A DNA stretch of 64,000 nt from Cylicocyclus nassatus (lineage: Eukaryota; Nematoda; Chromadorea; Rhabditida; Strongylidae), in contig CATQJL010000112.1 in NCBI GenBank assembly GCA_958299035.1, positions 3,518,123-3,582,122 on the forward strand, read 5' to 3'. Each line of letters starts with the position of its first letter. Positions within the stretch are counted from its first letter, which is position 1. The position numbers and the translations under genes were made by a program. The notes beneath the pieces were generated by a model, which did not search any database, was not told where the DNA came from, and saw only the letters and a list, made by a program, of their open reading frames with translations. Positions 21,936 through 33,776 of the stretch are shown one piece after another.

Positions 21936-22440
21936 CTACTTGAGTGTGATATCCTGCTTTAGCACAGTACATGCACTTGAAGGCCTTGCAGAATTTGCAT
22001 AGAATTTGGATACGCTACTAGAAGGCTGCGTTGGTACTGGGCTTGAGAAGGTGTAGCTAGATGGAGGTGATTGTGGAGGCTGCGCTGGTACTGGGCTTGA
22101 GAAGCTGAAGCTTGATTGTGCTGTCAAAGGTGTGGAAGCCTCCGAAGTTTGTACGAGAAGGCTATTCGGCTGCGGCTTTTGCAAAAGAAGCCTATCGGAC
22201 GCTTGTGTTTCCATCAGAAGCCTTTGAGGAGCTGGAGATTGCATCAAAAGAGGATTTGTTGGCATTATTTTTTGCACAAAGACGTGCGCGGGCTTGAACC
22301 ACAAGCTGGGTAGGAGCTGGACGCGGAAGGAGAGGGCGCAAGGTAGCTTGCGGGGTAGAAGCATTTTGAACATGACGAACAATGTAAAACTTGTGAGAAA
22401 GCATGATGACTCGAAAGCAAACAAAGATTATGCTAATCAT
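21936..22440 (-). CDS. Possible Ser/Pro-rich low-complexity protein
   Basis: The minus strand holds two overlapping ORFs: 22440-22192 (82 codons, opening MISIIFVCFRVIML) and 22424-21936 (162 codons). The longer one ends in a Ser/Pro-rich tail with an internal duplication, FSSPVPAQPPQSPPSSY followed by FSSPVPTQPSSS (DNA repeat units at about 22030-22105). A 25-residue hydrophobic start could be a signal or anchor. No domain is recognised, and codon evidence cannot separate a fast-evolving nematode gene from a chance ORF over repeated DNA. No splice model was convincing. Confidence 0.2.
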
Positions 22441-25242
22441 ACTGTTTAAGTACCCTTTTTATATGCTTCTGCTTGGCACGGTGAGACTTTCGCACGTCAT
22501 AAACCTCCCAAAGGCATTAAGAAATGTACACCTCTGACCTAGATGCACATTACAGTAGAAGTGCGAAATGAATAGTGTCAAATCATGGTAGGAGAAGATA
22601 ATTCATGCATAGCTTGATTGTTCTAGCTCTTTACGCAAGGTTCATGTCTTAGTCATGACAACGTGCGTGGAGTTATGGAACAATCTTGCATGAAGCATGA
22701 TGTAAGAATCAACAATGGAGAAACAAACTAAACTTAACATATGACACAAAACCTTTTAGTACTTACCGACGCATTCCAATCGAATAAAAGTCTAGCGGTA
22801 GCATAGAATAGTGAATAGGAATACAGCAGAATAGTATTAGAATAGTTTTTGGAAGTTCTAGATCTCTAAGCAAGGCTCATGTCACATAAACCATGAGAAC
22901 AAGCTTAAAGAACAGGATCCAAGTAGTATACAATAGAATTGCTTAGCAGAATATCAGCAGTCAGAATATGGTGATATCAGATCAATCAGACGTAAATTGG
23001 ACGAATAAGAGCAAAAACAACTTTTGAAAAGATAGTGGAAAATGTTGGGCAGACAGCTCGTCCATTCTGGGCGGTGCCAAGCACGCACCGCACGCGCGCT
23101 CCTCAGTGGCGGTGGAGCAGGCCTATCGTCGCTGGGTCAGAGCGGTTCTAAAGGGCACACACCCATTAGCCACGATGGACGTCTGGGCTAGAACAGGTCG
23201 CACCCCGAAATCGAATAACTTGGGAGGCAGGTTTTCATCATAATAATTCTGCCAATGTTATGATATTCTCTATGGAAAGACCTAGAAAAACAGGCAAACT
23301 TCCCACAGTTCTTACCTAAAAGGCCATTAAAGAAAAATATGCTTTGTGATCCTTTCTATGGCTCATTCTAATTTTACGCTTGCTTAAAAAAGAATTCACC
23401 ATATAACCCATATGAGGTAATCAGAAAATTCTTGATTCTGAGATTATGAAAGAAGATACTGCACTAGACTTATTTCTAACCATCTCTACTTTGACACCAG
23501 CGCGATGGGTTTAGTTCAAGCAAAAATTATTTGGGAAAAAATTGTTACGGAACTATGCTTTTTCTACCAATAAATCTAACACTTTTCATCCTTTGTGCTG
23601 TTAGCGCTCTGTTTATTAGAAGTCGCTTTTTTATGAACGTAAGCGGACTAATCGAAAAAATTCTTTTCACTTTTTGCAGTGATAGTCAATGCCGTTCAAA
23701 TACGGTCGAGTTATGTTTTTTGGCCATTAACCATCACTTCGCTCAAATACCCGCAGGATTTCCATAATATTTGCAGAACAAGACATAGGTTGCCACAAAG
23801 TTGTTTAGACTGCCAGTCACTTAAAATAAAAATGAAGGAAACATTTTACCGGCCTTTATCCATGGCAGATAAGAAAGAACGCATTCAACGTGTTAGCATC
23901 TTCGGATTCAGGATTTAAAATCACCAAAATCCCTACATTGAAAAGAGATATCTGGCTGATACGGCTAAGACTAAAAAAATTCTTTTTATCTACGAGCATA
24001 TCTTCATCCAGCAATCAAACCATCTGAAATCTGGATTTTGGATAGCCAGCGCCACTTTAGGTGAGCCCGGAAAATGTGATGTAATTTATTTGAGAAAAGT
24101 TAATTTTCATCCCTTTGTTTCTTGATTCTTACTGCCCGAGAATTCCGCTTGGTAACAGACTAATCAAATTCTGCATAAAATTTTTAGCGCGTGTTCATTA
24201 GTGGCAAGATCCTTAGGTTAGGAAAAAAACAAAGATTGACCAGGAAATTTTCCCTTGATTGTGGAAAAAGCTCTACACTGATAATCCTGTTCGTACTCCT
24301 CCATTCCATCAAAACTTGAATCTAGCCCAGCTCGACGCTTCGACCGTCTTCAGAAAGTATTTTGAAGTAGAAGAAAACAGACTAATGTTGACTGCATAAA
24401 AAGTTGGCTTATATAGACTAAATCAAATTTCTCTGTGTATGTTGCTAATCTCTTCAATGCAAGTCCATCACTAACATTGACACCCAATTACCCCAACCTG
24501 CTACGTTCAAGCTCGTACAAAAGTCATTCAACCTCACCCAAACTTTTCACTTCAAAAATCATCTTCAGTTTAACACGAGCCATTTAACCACTTAGGCGGA
24601 AGCCTTCTATCCGCACCCCAAATTGATCATTATTCAGTTTCTAAGCTTACTTCACTTATGTTCTCTTCAGTTCGAGACAAGTTTTTCTTTTGACAGGGTT
24701 TGCGAAACCGTGCTTTTCTACAAATTTCCCTATGCCTGCATATTCGAAGAGCAGTCAAAAAACGAGCAGTGATGCGAGCAAACAGAAAACCCCTGCCATT
24801 AACCACAGTAAGTACGACAAATGGTAAGTGGGCAACCACCTTGATGGCGAGGGTCAGTGTCAACTGATACCCAGGCAGCCGCTCACAGCCGCGCCCTGTA
24901 TTAGCGAGGCCGGGCGCAGGCATAATTGTGCTGCGCAACAGCTTCTCTCGCTTCCCTAAGCTCGATAGAGTAGAATTTCTCACCTTCATCCCCGCTCTCT
25001 GAGTTGCGAAAGTCCTGTCATGCAGCTGTAATGGCCAAAGAATTTTGTTGAACAAGAATATTGAAGAAACAATTTTTTTTGAAGGCATAAGGAAACGTGA
25101 ACAACCAAATACTAAACAACATTTTCAAACAATATTTAAATGACCAAATCATCCGACTTATGGTTTTCAATCACTCGAATTCAAGTATTCAAATATTGGC
25201 ACAGCTCAGAAGTTGAATTTCTAAATACAGAGTAAGCGAAAT
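22441..25242. other. Unassigned AT-rich stretch
   Basis: No gene is supported. A GC-rich island at 23055-23215 contains the block AGCGGTTCTAAAGGGC, inverted relative to 10808-10823. Overlapping plus-strand ORFs at 23531-23918, split by a possible GTAAGC..TTTGCAG intron, encode a hydrophobic start but cannot be joined in frame. The 152-codon minus ORF at 24630-25088 matches nothing I know. Confidence 0.35.
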
Positions 25243-25315
25243 GTTTCAACATATTCCAGATCAAATCCAAGTTTGAAGAATTCAAACCTAAATTTGATCT
25301 GGAATATGTTGAAAC
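25243..25315. repeat. Near-perfect palindrome, about 34-bp arms
   Basis: GTTTCAACATATTCCAGATC is mirrored by GATCTGGAATATGTTGAAAC around a central AAGTTTGAAGAATTCAAAC. Only a few positions are mismatched. It is probably a short MITE. Confidence 0.85.
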
Positions 25316-26149
25316 GTCTCAATTTCTTGAATTTGCAAAAGTTATCACCTTAAGTGTGGCTGATAGCAAAACATATATAGTGAAAAGTAGGAAAATACAT
25401 TCAATAATTTTTGGGAAAAGTAGAAAAAGTTTCAAGCTAAGAACTCTAACCATAGTTAACAGCTGTAAACTCTTATCTTGAAAGATTGCAAAACACAAAA
25501 TAATATAGCTGTTAGGAACAAAAGAAAGAATTTCAAGTTTCATTTCAAAATCTGAATGATCTGCAAGTAGTGCCTGATCTGCTGACATTGATCGTGTAAA
25601 TATAAATATTTCACAGTTAATTCAGTCGTACTGGCTGTGCCATTAAAAAAGTAATTGGCGACCTAAATTTTTTAGCACCTCGGAGTGTGATGCGCGAATG
25701 GCAAGGAGGGCTGCCGAGTGCAGCACAATTAAGCCCGCTTACGCCACGATAACCCCCATCTGGTGCGGTTGCAAGCAGCTGTCCGGTATTCTATTGACCG
25801 CCTCCCTGATGATGATGATGATGCCTATTTTTAGCCATGGTCTTCGTTGAAAGCTCGAGATCGACTATGGATTGGACATGTCGAAACCCAGACTAATCAG
25901 ACAGTTCCCGAGTCAATTGAGCGGTGCTCAACAACTCCAGATGACCTGTGCCAAATCGGGTGACCGGTTCAATTTTTTATCCTGCCGTGCAGGTTGGTAT
26001 AGATGCTATACTTCACTGCCTGACGTTTCGTTTGACGGCGTCGCCAGAGGCTGAAAAGGCATCACTCACTTTGATATACGTACTTGGCTGTCAAATTTCT
26101 CTCCCGCTTGTCTTTCATTTGAGGTAGAAGTAGGGAGTACTGGAGTAAG

Positions 26150-26247
26150 AACTTACCCGCAGTATATCACCGTTATTATAGATTGTAGACGCTCGAGATG
26201 GCGATCGAGCGAGTAAATAATAACGGTGATGTACTTGGTGGGTAAGA
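26150..26247. repeat. Palindrome, about 30-bp arms
   Basis: CTTACCCGCAGTATATCACC is answered by GGTGATGTACTTGGTGGGTAAG, with matching TTATTAT sequence inward. The loop holds CTCGAGATGGCGATCGAG. Confidence 0.7.
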
Positions 26248-26607
26248 TAGTGACTGGACTAAAATGATATGAAGCTGTCGAAACCGATAACCAGTCCGTG
26301 AGCTAACTGCGGAGTTGGCGAGTTTCCCCGATGTCTGCCAACTTGCCGGCATCTTTGGTGCCACCAGTTAGGGTAGATCAATGCCGGCCCCTGATGTCAA
26401 GCATAAGAATCTAAATAGTGTGACATTTTGTCTATTTTCATTGCTGCGTCAACAAAGTTCTGTTCTGTTTTACACAAAAACTTTATTCATTTAAACCAAT
26501 CCATGTACAAAAGCACAAAAATTGTAATAACTGCTTCTTTGTGCACGTACTCGCACCCATCTTGCATCACATCGCATCAAAAAATAATTTTCATTTGATT
26601 TAGTAAA

Positions 26608-26755
26608 CAATAGACGTAAAGCCGCAAGCGGCCTAAAGCTTGTAACTCGCATAGTAAACGTTACTATGAGTTACGGGCTTTAGGCCGCTTGCGTTTTTCA
26701 CGTTTTGTGGCTTAACGGCAAATCACAAATCACTATTGTACAGATCGTGCTCTTC
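26608..26755. repeat. Short palindromic MITE
   Basis: The central arms GCAAGCGGCCTAAAGC..GTAACTC and their reverse complement (26619-26694) pair over about 35 bp around GTAAACGTTAC. Outer ACAATAG/CTATTGT words fit a 148-bp element. Confidence 0.7.
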
Positions 26756-28274
26756 GACATTTCAGCCGCACTACGCGTGGTTCGCTGTTAATTCCTGCCC
26801 GTGCGGTCGACGACACGACTATGGTATTGCATTATAGCTGACAATTTTTTTGACAAAAAAGGCGAAATTATGCAGCAGTGCCCCCTGTCCGCAGTTCAAT
26901 GAACACCAATGGGTACAGGTATAGAGATGCAAAATGGTGGAATTCACCCTTTCTTTTGGATAGCTGTCATTCTTGGTCATGGCATTTTCACAGATTTTGA
27001 CTTATTCTCATTCCCTTTGCCATTGAATTTCAAGTGCATAATTAGGAAATAAGTTGAGAAGCACTTTTTGCAGCAAAAATTCTATCACAGTTAAGAATTT
27101 GAGCCAGGCGATGTTATCCACATTATAGGCAAAAGTAAGTATGGTGCGCACGAAACAATTGACAAAAGGGCGAGGGGGAAGGGGGCACATGGAAGGTAAC
27201 AATTTATTATCGTGCTAAAGTAGCTGATCTCAACAGTGACGGCGGCTAGGCTACCTTGATTGCGATGAAGATCCGGCTGTCTTAATTTGGCTAAAAAGTC
27301 GTCAGCTAATGTTTCGATCAGGCAACAATACTCTACAGTAGGAACAGCGAACCTAGCGGTGACTAGCTGATTATATCCTATGAGAAGCATACAACTCCAA
27401 AAAATAAGATATAAGAATAGAACCAGAGTGCAAGGTATGCAGTGGCACGCCTGTCGCAATTGGAAGAGATATGATGCAAAAACGATGTTTGAAAGAAGGG
27501 GTGCAAAGCTTAGCGGGGAAGGCGAGATTGTTTTCTTTGATTGCGATAAGCAGGCCGTTGCGAGCTATCATTGAAATACAACGAAAAATAAAATGAAAAA
27601 TAAAAAACCAATGAAACGAGAGGGTGTGGTGACTGGAACAACGGGTTTTCATATGATTAGAAACTCCGAAGCAAGGTGAGCTTCACAAGATGATAAGGTT
27701 AGCTTGCTTACGGAAAGTGACAGTACTACCTGGCTAATACGTTTTTTCGAAACATTTTGCAGATGAATTCATAGTTGCAAGCAATTTCACTAACCAAATC
27801 ATCACAGCGAATTTTTCAATGAAATATCGGATTTCTTAACAGTATGCACAAACTCAGATGGATTTTGAAAATAAGACTTAAATGTAGAAATAGCAGTACA
27901 GATAAATTCTCCAGTATACCCAATGCCATTTTCTGAACGGCTCACAAAGAAAGTTGTAATTCCTTCTCATTATCTGGAAAGTTTTGGATTAATCGCGAAT
28001 TTTTTGTTTAGAAGTAATTGACAGCCACATCTTACAAAATATACCCTGGCACTAGTTTAAACACACAGGCTTACTTCAAGCCCCAAAATAAAATTTCACA
28101 TCTCACGAATGGGGCTGTTTGATGAAGTCCTCTGCCCTATTATGACTTTGTCACTCCAGAATAATCATGCAAACGTAAACTGAAGAATATTTCTCCACAA
28201 ATGCTCCTGTGTACTACTTCCATAAAAACTCTTCTATCCCTCCCCCTTGTCTATGTGGTTCACTACCTATTGGA

Positions 28275-28460
28275 TTTTCGCAATCAGCATGGCACATACC
28301 CCTCCTGGCCACGGCTTCATTTCCAAAAGTCGAGATAAACAACTTTACAAATCTTTGCTACATAGTTAGATAAAATTGATAAATGCATTGGTATCTTCAA
28401 TCAATGTTACTACTGCAATCAGCATGCACTTACCCCTTTGCATCAACTTCTAGCACATAG
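28275..28460 (-). repeat. Diverged Helitron minisatellite units
   Basis: CGCAATCAGCATGGCACATACC and CTGCAATCAGCATGCACTTACC begin two eroded copies of the roughly 120-bp unit also found at 13.3 and 40.0 kb. Confidence 0.65.
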
Positions 28461-28988
28461 CTCAAAACTTGCTTATCAGGAAATCGAAATGGAGACAGAC
28501 GTTCAATTATACCATCCCTTCCCCAATTTGTATGTGAGCAGGATTTATCGAAATCGATTGGGAATGTAATTTTTCATCCGACACACACACACCCATGGAT
28601 GAACTTTGAAAATTTTAGCAGTTGAGAATTATGCTATGGGAGTACACCAAAAGGCGATTGCTTTTTTCTGGATTTTGTGCTAAGTTCGAGAAGTTTGACC
28701 CAACGAATTCTTTGCATTGTCTGCCGGTATTTCTATAATGGTTCGAGTGTAATTTTCGTTTATAATGAAAATATTTCGATTACATTCTAGTAAAGCTGCA
28801 AAGATTTTATTTTAGTTGCGCTTCACATCAGCGAACGCAAACGTCAAATGCCACAACCTTTCCAGTGGATTCGGTTGTGGCTTAAGATTTTGTCTTGTAT
28901 TCTGGCAGGCCACCACACTTTAGAAAATCATTTTCATACGATTTTTTTCTTGCCCTTTTCAATTTCTTGTTGGCTCACGAGATTTATA

Positions 28989-29856
28989 TTAGGTTGTTTC
29001 AAAAGTTCTGTCCGGTTTGCAATTTTCTAATTCAAAATGTTATAACTCTTTTCAAAATCAACATATCTTAACGATTCAAATTTTGCTTGATTATGCGAGT
29101 TTGTGGCTATCACAGGAACAGTATGTCATGTGAAATCGTCAAGTGAAAATCGAGAGAATTTTGCAAGATTTCCTTCAAAACCGTGCAGTTTGACGTACTA
29201 ATGCTTGCAGAGGGGCAGACATATTTGGCTACCACCGTTAAGTAGTCTATATTTCAAAGATTCTTTTGCAACGAAAGAGAATTCGAATCATATTTGCTGC
29301 GTAGAAATTTTTACGAGCAGATACAAATGGCCTATTTGAACCCTCATTGCGCGCAAAATGCCGACTTCCTGATATTTAATTTTTCTTGCTGTCGCAAATG
29401 AAGAAAGCTCATTGGTCAATTGCTCCTACTCAACATATGCAGTATTGAATGCATCACCTGTTGCTAAATGTAGATTGTTGTCGCTTGTTAAATAACTAAG
29501 TTTGTCTTCTTTCTTCGCAAAAAAATTGAAAAAGTCCGACATTCTGTACGTCGAAGGAAAAATGTACTCATGTCAGCCCAATACACCCTCACCCATTATA
29601 AAATACTGATTATTAGGTGTTACGTATACTGCGGCAATTCCCTTCATGAAAACTTTTTCTTGGTCATGACTGCATTTTGGCAACTTTGCTTTGGGGCTTG
29701 AAATTTCATTAGCCAAGCATCAGTAAGCATTAAAAAGAGCAGGAAAAGTGCTTTTAGATGGTGTTTATGACACTGCCATAAGTGCAAAGCCCTAAGAAAA
29801 TAGCTGTGTCGAAACAAGGCAACTGAAAATCGGACAGAACTTTTGAAACAGCCTAG
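28989..29856. mobile_element. Mariner-type MITE, 868 bp
   Basis: The termini TTAGGTTGTTTCAAAAGTTC and (inward) CTAGGCTGTTTCAAAAGTTC are flanked by TA at 28987-28988 and 29857-29858. Beyond about 40 bp the arms diverge. There is no transposase ORF. Confidence 0.88.
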
Positions 29857-30169
29857 TATATTTTTGTCAAGTTAGAAAGTTGCCTCAGGCGGTAAAATGT
29901 AATCGCGCGATGTCTTAAAAAATGTCTAGAGGGAAAGAATTGTGTATTTACTGACAGAGAAGTTTCAAAGCTTGTCGGATCAGCGATGTGTTACGAAATA
30001 CAAGTAACTTAGGGCTAATTACACGACAGCATGCTGCATTTTGGAAAGCGTTGTTAACATCGTCAAAGTACGTCATGATACGTCCGGAACAGGCCTTGCC
30101 CGAAGACTTATTCCGATTTGATATGACCCGCCGGGCAGAATGATTTATCAGGTTCTCAAGCTCCTGTAA

Positions 30170-30205
30170 CGTTGGTTACAGGCGTTTACACTCCTGTAAC
30201 CAACG
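30170..30205. repeat. Hairpin CGTTGGTTACAGG
   Basis: Exact 13-bp arms (30170-30182 and 30193-30205) around a 10-base loop. It lies downstream of the last recognised exon of the minus-strand gene candidate. Confidence 0.7.
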
Positions 30206-30297
30206 CTGCCACCTCACGCGAAGTGCGGTGGCATTTCAAGTGTCTGTGCAGAAAGGGGCAGCTCTCGACGTAGCCTTATGTCATGCTAATTACTCAC

Positions 30298-30891
30298 CTG
30301 GCAAGTCCCGTTGTCTGTTTGTTCACTGTGTTGAACTCTGATGTTAGCGGCGAAATTACTTGCTACCGTTTTCAAATCAACTTCATTGAGTTTGATTTGG
30401 CTGGAAATAAATTATAATTAGAACGAATAACAGAGAAAACACGACAAGATATTACTTCTCACCCTGTATTCATTCTAAATATACGATTATCGTTCGTGTT
30501 ACCTCCGATTTCACGCTCATAATCGTACCAATAGTCATACGCAAATTTCTGGAGGTCTTATACTTGGAGCCGTTGTATTTCTAAAACATATTTTAATAGG
30601 ATGGAAAGCGAAAGTCACGCTCTCAGCTGTGAACTGCGGCACTTAACAAAACTTCATCGGAAAAACTATTCTGACGTAAGTTTCAAAATAGCTCGTTCAA
30701 GCCATCACTTTGACTGCAAGTTTCCAAGCTATGGATGTGGGACTAACCAGATTTACAGTCACATTGTGATCCCTGCAAAAAGCTGTGAATTCTTCTGTGA
30801 ACGTTTTTTTCCAGAGCCAATCGGCGTGAAGATCCTTCTGCTGTCCTGTTCCATCGAAAACATCAGTATAACTTGAAACGGACGGCAAGAA
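30298..30891 (-). CDS. Three exons of an unrecognised gene (copy 1)
   Basis: Minus-strand exons at 30891-30748, 30548-30473 and 30400-30298 join in frame. Acceptors are AATTTTCAG, GACCTCCAG and TTATTTCCAG; donors are GTTAGT, GTGAGA and GTGAGT. Together they give about 107 residues: DWLWKKTFTEEFTAFCRDH, then KFAYDYWYDYEREIGGN, then IKLNEVDLKTVASNFAANI ending NGTCQ. The same exon plan with related residues recurs at 56915-57568, which is the main reason to believe it. I do not recognise the family. Conserved Cys residues (FCR, TCQ) and N-x-T/S sequons suggest an extracellular or lumenal protein, but that is inference. Neither start nor stop was found, so this is an internal part or a fragment. 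Confidence 0.45.
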
Positions 30892-31687
30892 CTGAAAATT
30901 GCAACCAGTGTATATAAAGCTGAGTATCTGTATATCTCGATCTTATCGATTCGATTTTTCTGCAGATAAGAATCTTGCCGGTACGGGGGAAAGTGAACAT
31001 GCCGACTACAAATATATTAGCTTTCAAAACTTTCCTTGGAGTCCAGGGGATAGCACGGAGTTGTAAAAGAGCAAGCTGAGCAAAAGTAAATTTAGTCTAG
31101 ATACACCCACTGCGATTATCGATGTCGATTATTCTCAGAGCTCAGGTTTGTCAAATACAACGAAGCCGGCTAGTTTTGTATAAACTTAAGAGAGAGCAAC
31201 TTACTATGAGAAGACAGCAGTAAAACAACATACTGGGATGCTGCCCAAAACTCATCAAACACATTTATACTGTCACTTACGCAAATAGGCAATTGTCAGT
31301 CATGGTAAAAAAAAGTTCACACTCCACGGCTGTTCGAAGGAAGGGAAGCCCTACAAAGGGCTGTGATTTACGTCATGTGTAGGCGCTGACGACCTTTTGT
31401 ATACTAGTCTACCGCAACACGGAATATAACATTACGTGAATAAAAGTGCAATGATATTTCCGAAACATATGATCCCCAGTACCATTTGAGTTTATTCATT
31501 TTACTAGGTCAACCGTGTGTGACCAAATGTAGCTCGTTTTCCTCTTGAACCGTTTTTCCAAATTCAGACTCTTTTACGAGTTATGTCAGCATATGCATGG
31601 TGATTTCCCGCTTATTCACATTGTTTATCATTCAAGCTGAGCTGTAATGTGGTCAACTCTCCATACTCCATTATTGCAATAATATTA
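30892..31687. other. Unassigned; may hold upstream exons
   Basis: The minus strand upstream of copy 1 has pieces such as FTFPRTGKILI, but no exon could be fixed. A Helitron-start-like word TATATAAAGCTGA lies at 30911. Confidence 0.3.
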
Positions 31688-32357
31688 TTAGGTTGGTCCG
31701 AAAATTCTGTCGCATCATTTTCAAGAGATCGTAACTTCTTCTTGTCACAATGTTCGTGCTTGAAAATATTTCATTTAGGAAGGGTCAATCATGTTTTTTC
31801 ATGACACTTTGTTTGCTCTCTACTATGCTCTGATTGCAAAGATAAAAACGGAAAAAGGTGACCTTTTGAATCGGCGATTTGAGACATACGCCATAATTCC
31901 AAAAACTATGCAGTAATATCCAAAACAACCATTGTCATAAGCTTTCTGTCTTCCTCCTTCTTAGCAAAGTTTGTGCTGATTAAGCTCTTCTGCTATGATT
32001 TTCGAAACGCCAAAAAAATCAATCTCCGAAAATAGACTTTTCGGCATTTTTGCCGAAAATCATAAGCTCGATCAGCACCAACTCTCCTCACTCAGAAGGA
32101 GGAGAACAGAAAGCTTATGAAGATGGTTGTTTTGAGTATTATGTATAGTTTTTTTGGAATGTTATCGCTCACCTCAAATTGCCGAACTTCAAGATCTCCA
32201 TTTTCGTTTTTATCTCTGCAATCAGAGCATATAGAAAGTAAGCAAAGCTTCAAAAAAAAAACATGACCCACTCCTTAAAAAGTAAACCAAGTAGGAAAAA
32301 TGTGACAAGAAATCATGATTTTTTTGAGAAGGTGCAACGGACTATCAGACCACTTAG
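31688..32357. mobile_element. Mariner-type palindromic MITE, 670 bp, right end eroded
   Basis: The left end TTAGGTTGGTCCGAAAATTC is preceded by TA. The right end, read inward, is CTAAGTGGTCTGATAGTCC, a mutated version followed by TA at 32358-32359. The long arms pair around 32005, with shared blocks such as TATGCTCTGATTGCA and ATAAGCTTTCTG. Confidence 0.85.
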
Positions 32358-33776
32358 TATTTATGTGAAAAATATTTGTCGTAAAGAAAAGTCACTGCCC
32401 GGAGTCGGGTGGACATCATATGCTATTCTTTACATATATAGTTTTCAATTTAATTGCAGTTTTCTGAAAATTAGCAGATATTCACTACGGCTCGTGTCTA
32501 ATCTCAACATGAATTTAAAGAAAGACTCTGTCGATGTCCGAAGGCCTACAAAAATGCATCTGACGGAAATCTTGTAAGTCCTTTCATGACCAGCATAAGC
32601 AATCAATTTCTCAAAGCGTTGTAATCAAACAGCAGCTAAGTCGTTCTTGTCCGCTAACCTAAAAAACTTTCATGGCACTGAACCATCAGAGTCGGTGAAA
32701 GTCCTAGCTGCTTCTCTTGACTGTTTTCTCAAAGTGACCTCTATTTTTGTTGAGTGCAATCCAAGAGACAGAGTTCTCTGAAAATGTGGTTTCACGCCCT
32801 GAGAACTTGTGCTACAAACTGCTCATGAAGATCATTTGAAAAGCTTTGACTCAGAAATCATTGGCATAAACTTAATCTACAGCTATAGCCCTTATACCAG
32901 TTTGAAATCATAGAAGCTCTTCGACTACGGAGCTTTCACACTATACAACTGGGCTAAGTATTTCAATGATAAACGGCAAAAAAATTTTTTTTTAGATCAT
33001 CAGCACCGAAAAAAGCAAAAAAATAATAAATTTTTTTGCTTCTTGAGAAAAGCGAATTCAAAAATTTTCTAAACTCTTTGCTGGAACTACTTTGGAGAAT
33101 TCGGTGAAGTCCGAGGCTGAGCCATCGGCTACGCATTAAATAAGCTTAGCGCATGTCCATTGAAAAAATCAGTATGGCCTCAAAGCATAGGTTCCGAAGA
33201 AAATTTTAGGCGATCTTCTTTGGGCTAGGAGGTCTTTCCCTTTGTTATTGCAATAATTTCAAAATCTAATGCAAGGACTTGCTGATTGTGCACGATTTGT
33301 TAAGTTTGTGATTATCACTGAAAAGCGTCATTTCAATGATGAACTCAGGAAAATGGCTGAACTTTTGAAACAATACTTTGGACATCCTCATTTTTGTACA
33401 ACTGCAATGTTTGCCTGTTCGTTCAATTTTCCTACATATGCTTTGAAGAACTTTTCTCTTCTTAGCCGCTTCAGAACATACAAGTCATGTCTTGTGACGA
33501 CAGCCCTGCCACAATCTCACGACCACACCCAGACTGGCCTCTTTGCTGCAATATGCTGCAGTCGAAAGACCATTGTAATTCATCCATTTGTTTCTTTTCC
33601 GGTATGTGTCACATTCACCTCCTAAGGTAAACTTCCGTGTAACTTGACACCATGCAAATATTTTTCAGAGAACTTTCAAGGATGTGGTAGGGCCACAATC
33701 TTATCAATACGGCATATTGTAGCTAAGAGATACATAATCCATAATAGTGTTGTCTTAGCGGGCCCCAGCCGTTATA
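32358..33776. other. Unassigned stretch
   Basis: The 118-codon ORF at 33269-33625 (contains HFNDELRKMAELLKQYFGH) has no recognised domain or splice context. No repeat boundaries are visible. Confidence 0.3.

Larger units (their letters stand above)
25316..28270. other. Unassigned, with repeat scraps
   Basis: A GC-richer stretch at 25680-25830 ends in five TGA units (25808-25824), as at the 3' end of RTE-type elements; this is only suggestive. Palindromes at 26150-26247 and 26608-26755 are listed separately. Overlapping ORFs on both strands at 27000-27650 show no recognisable domain. Confidence 0.35.

Noticed and set aside
24630..25088. 152-codon minus-strand ORF
   Set aside because: Lys/Arg/Leu-rich without a domain, splice context or second copy; composition does not separate it from background.
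25680..25830. RTE 3' end with TGATGA tail
   Set aside because: The five TGA units are suggestive, but the preceding 130 bp could not be tied to RTE coding sequence.
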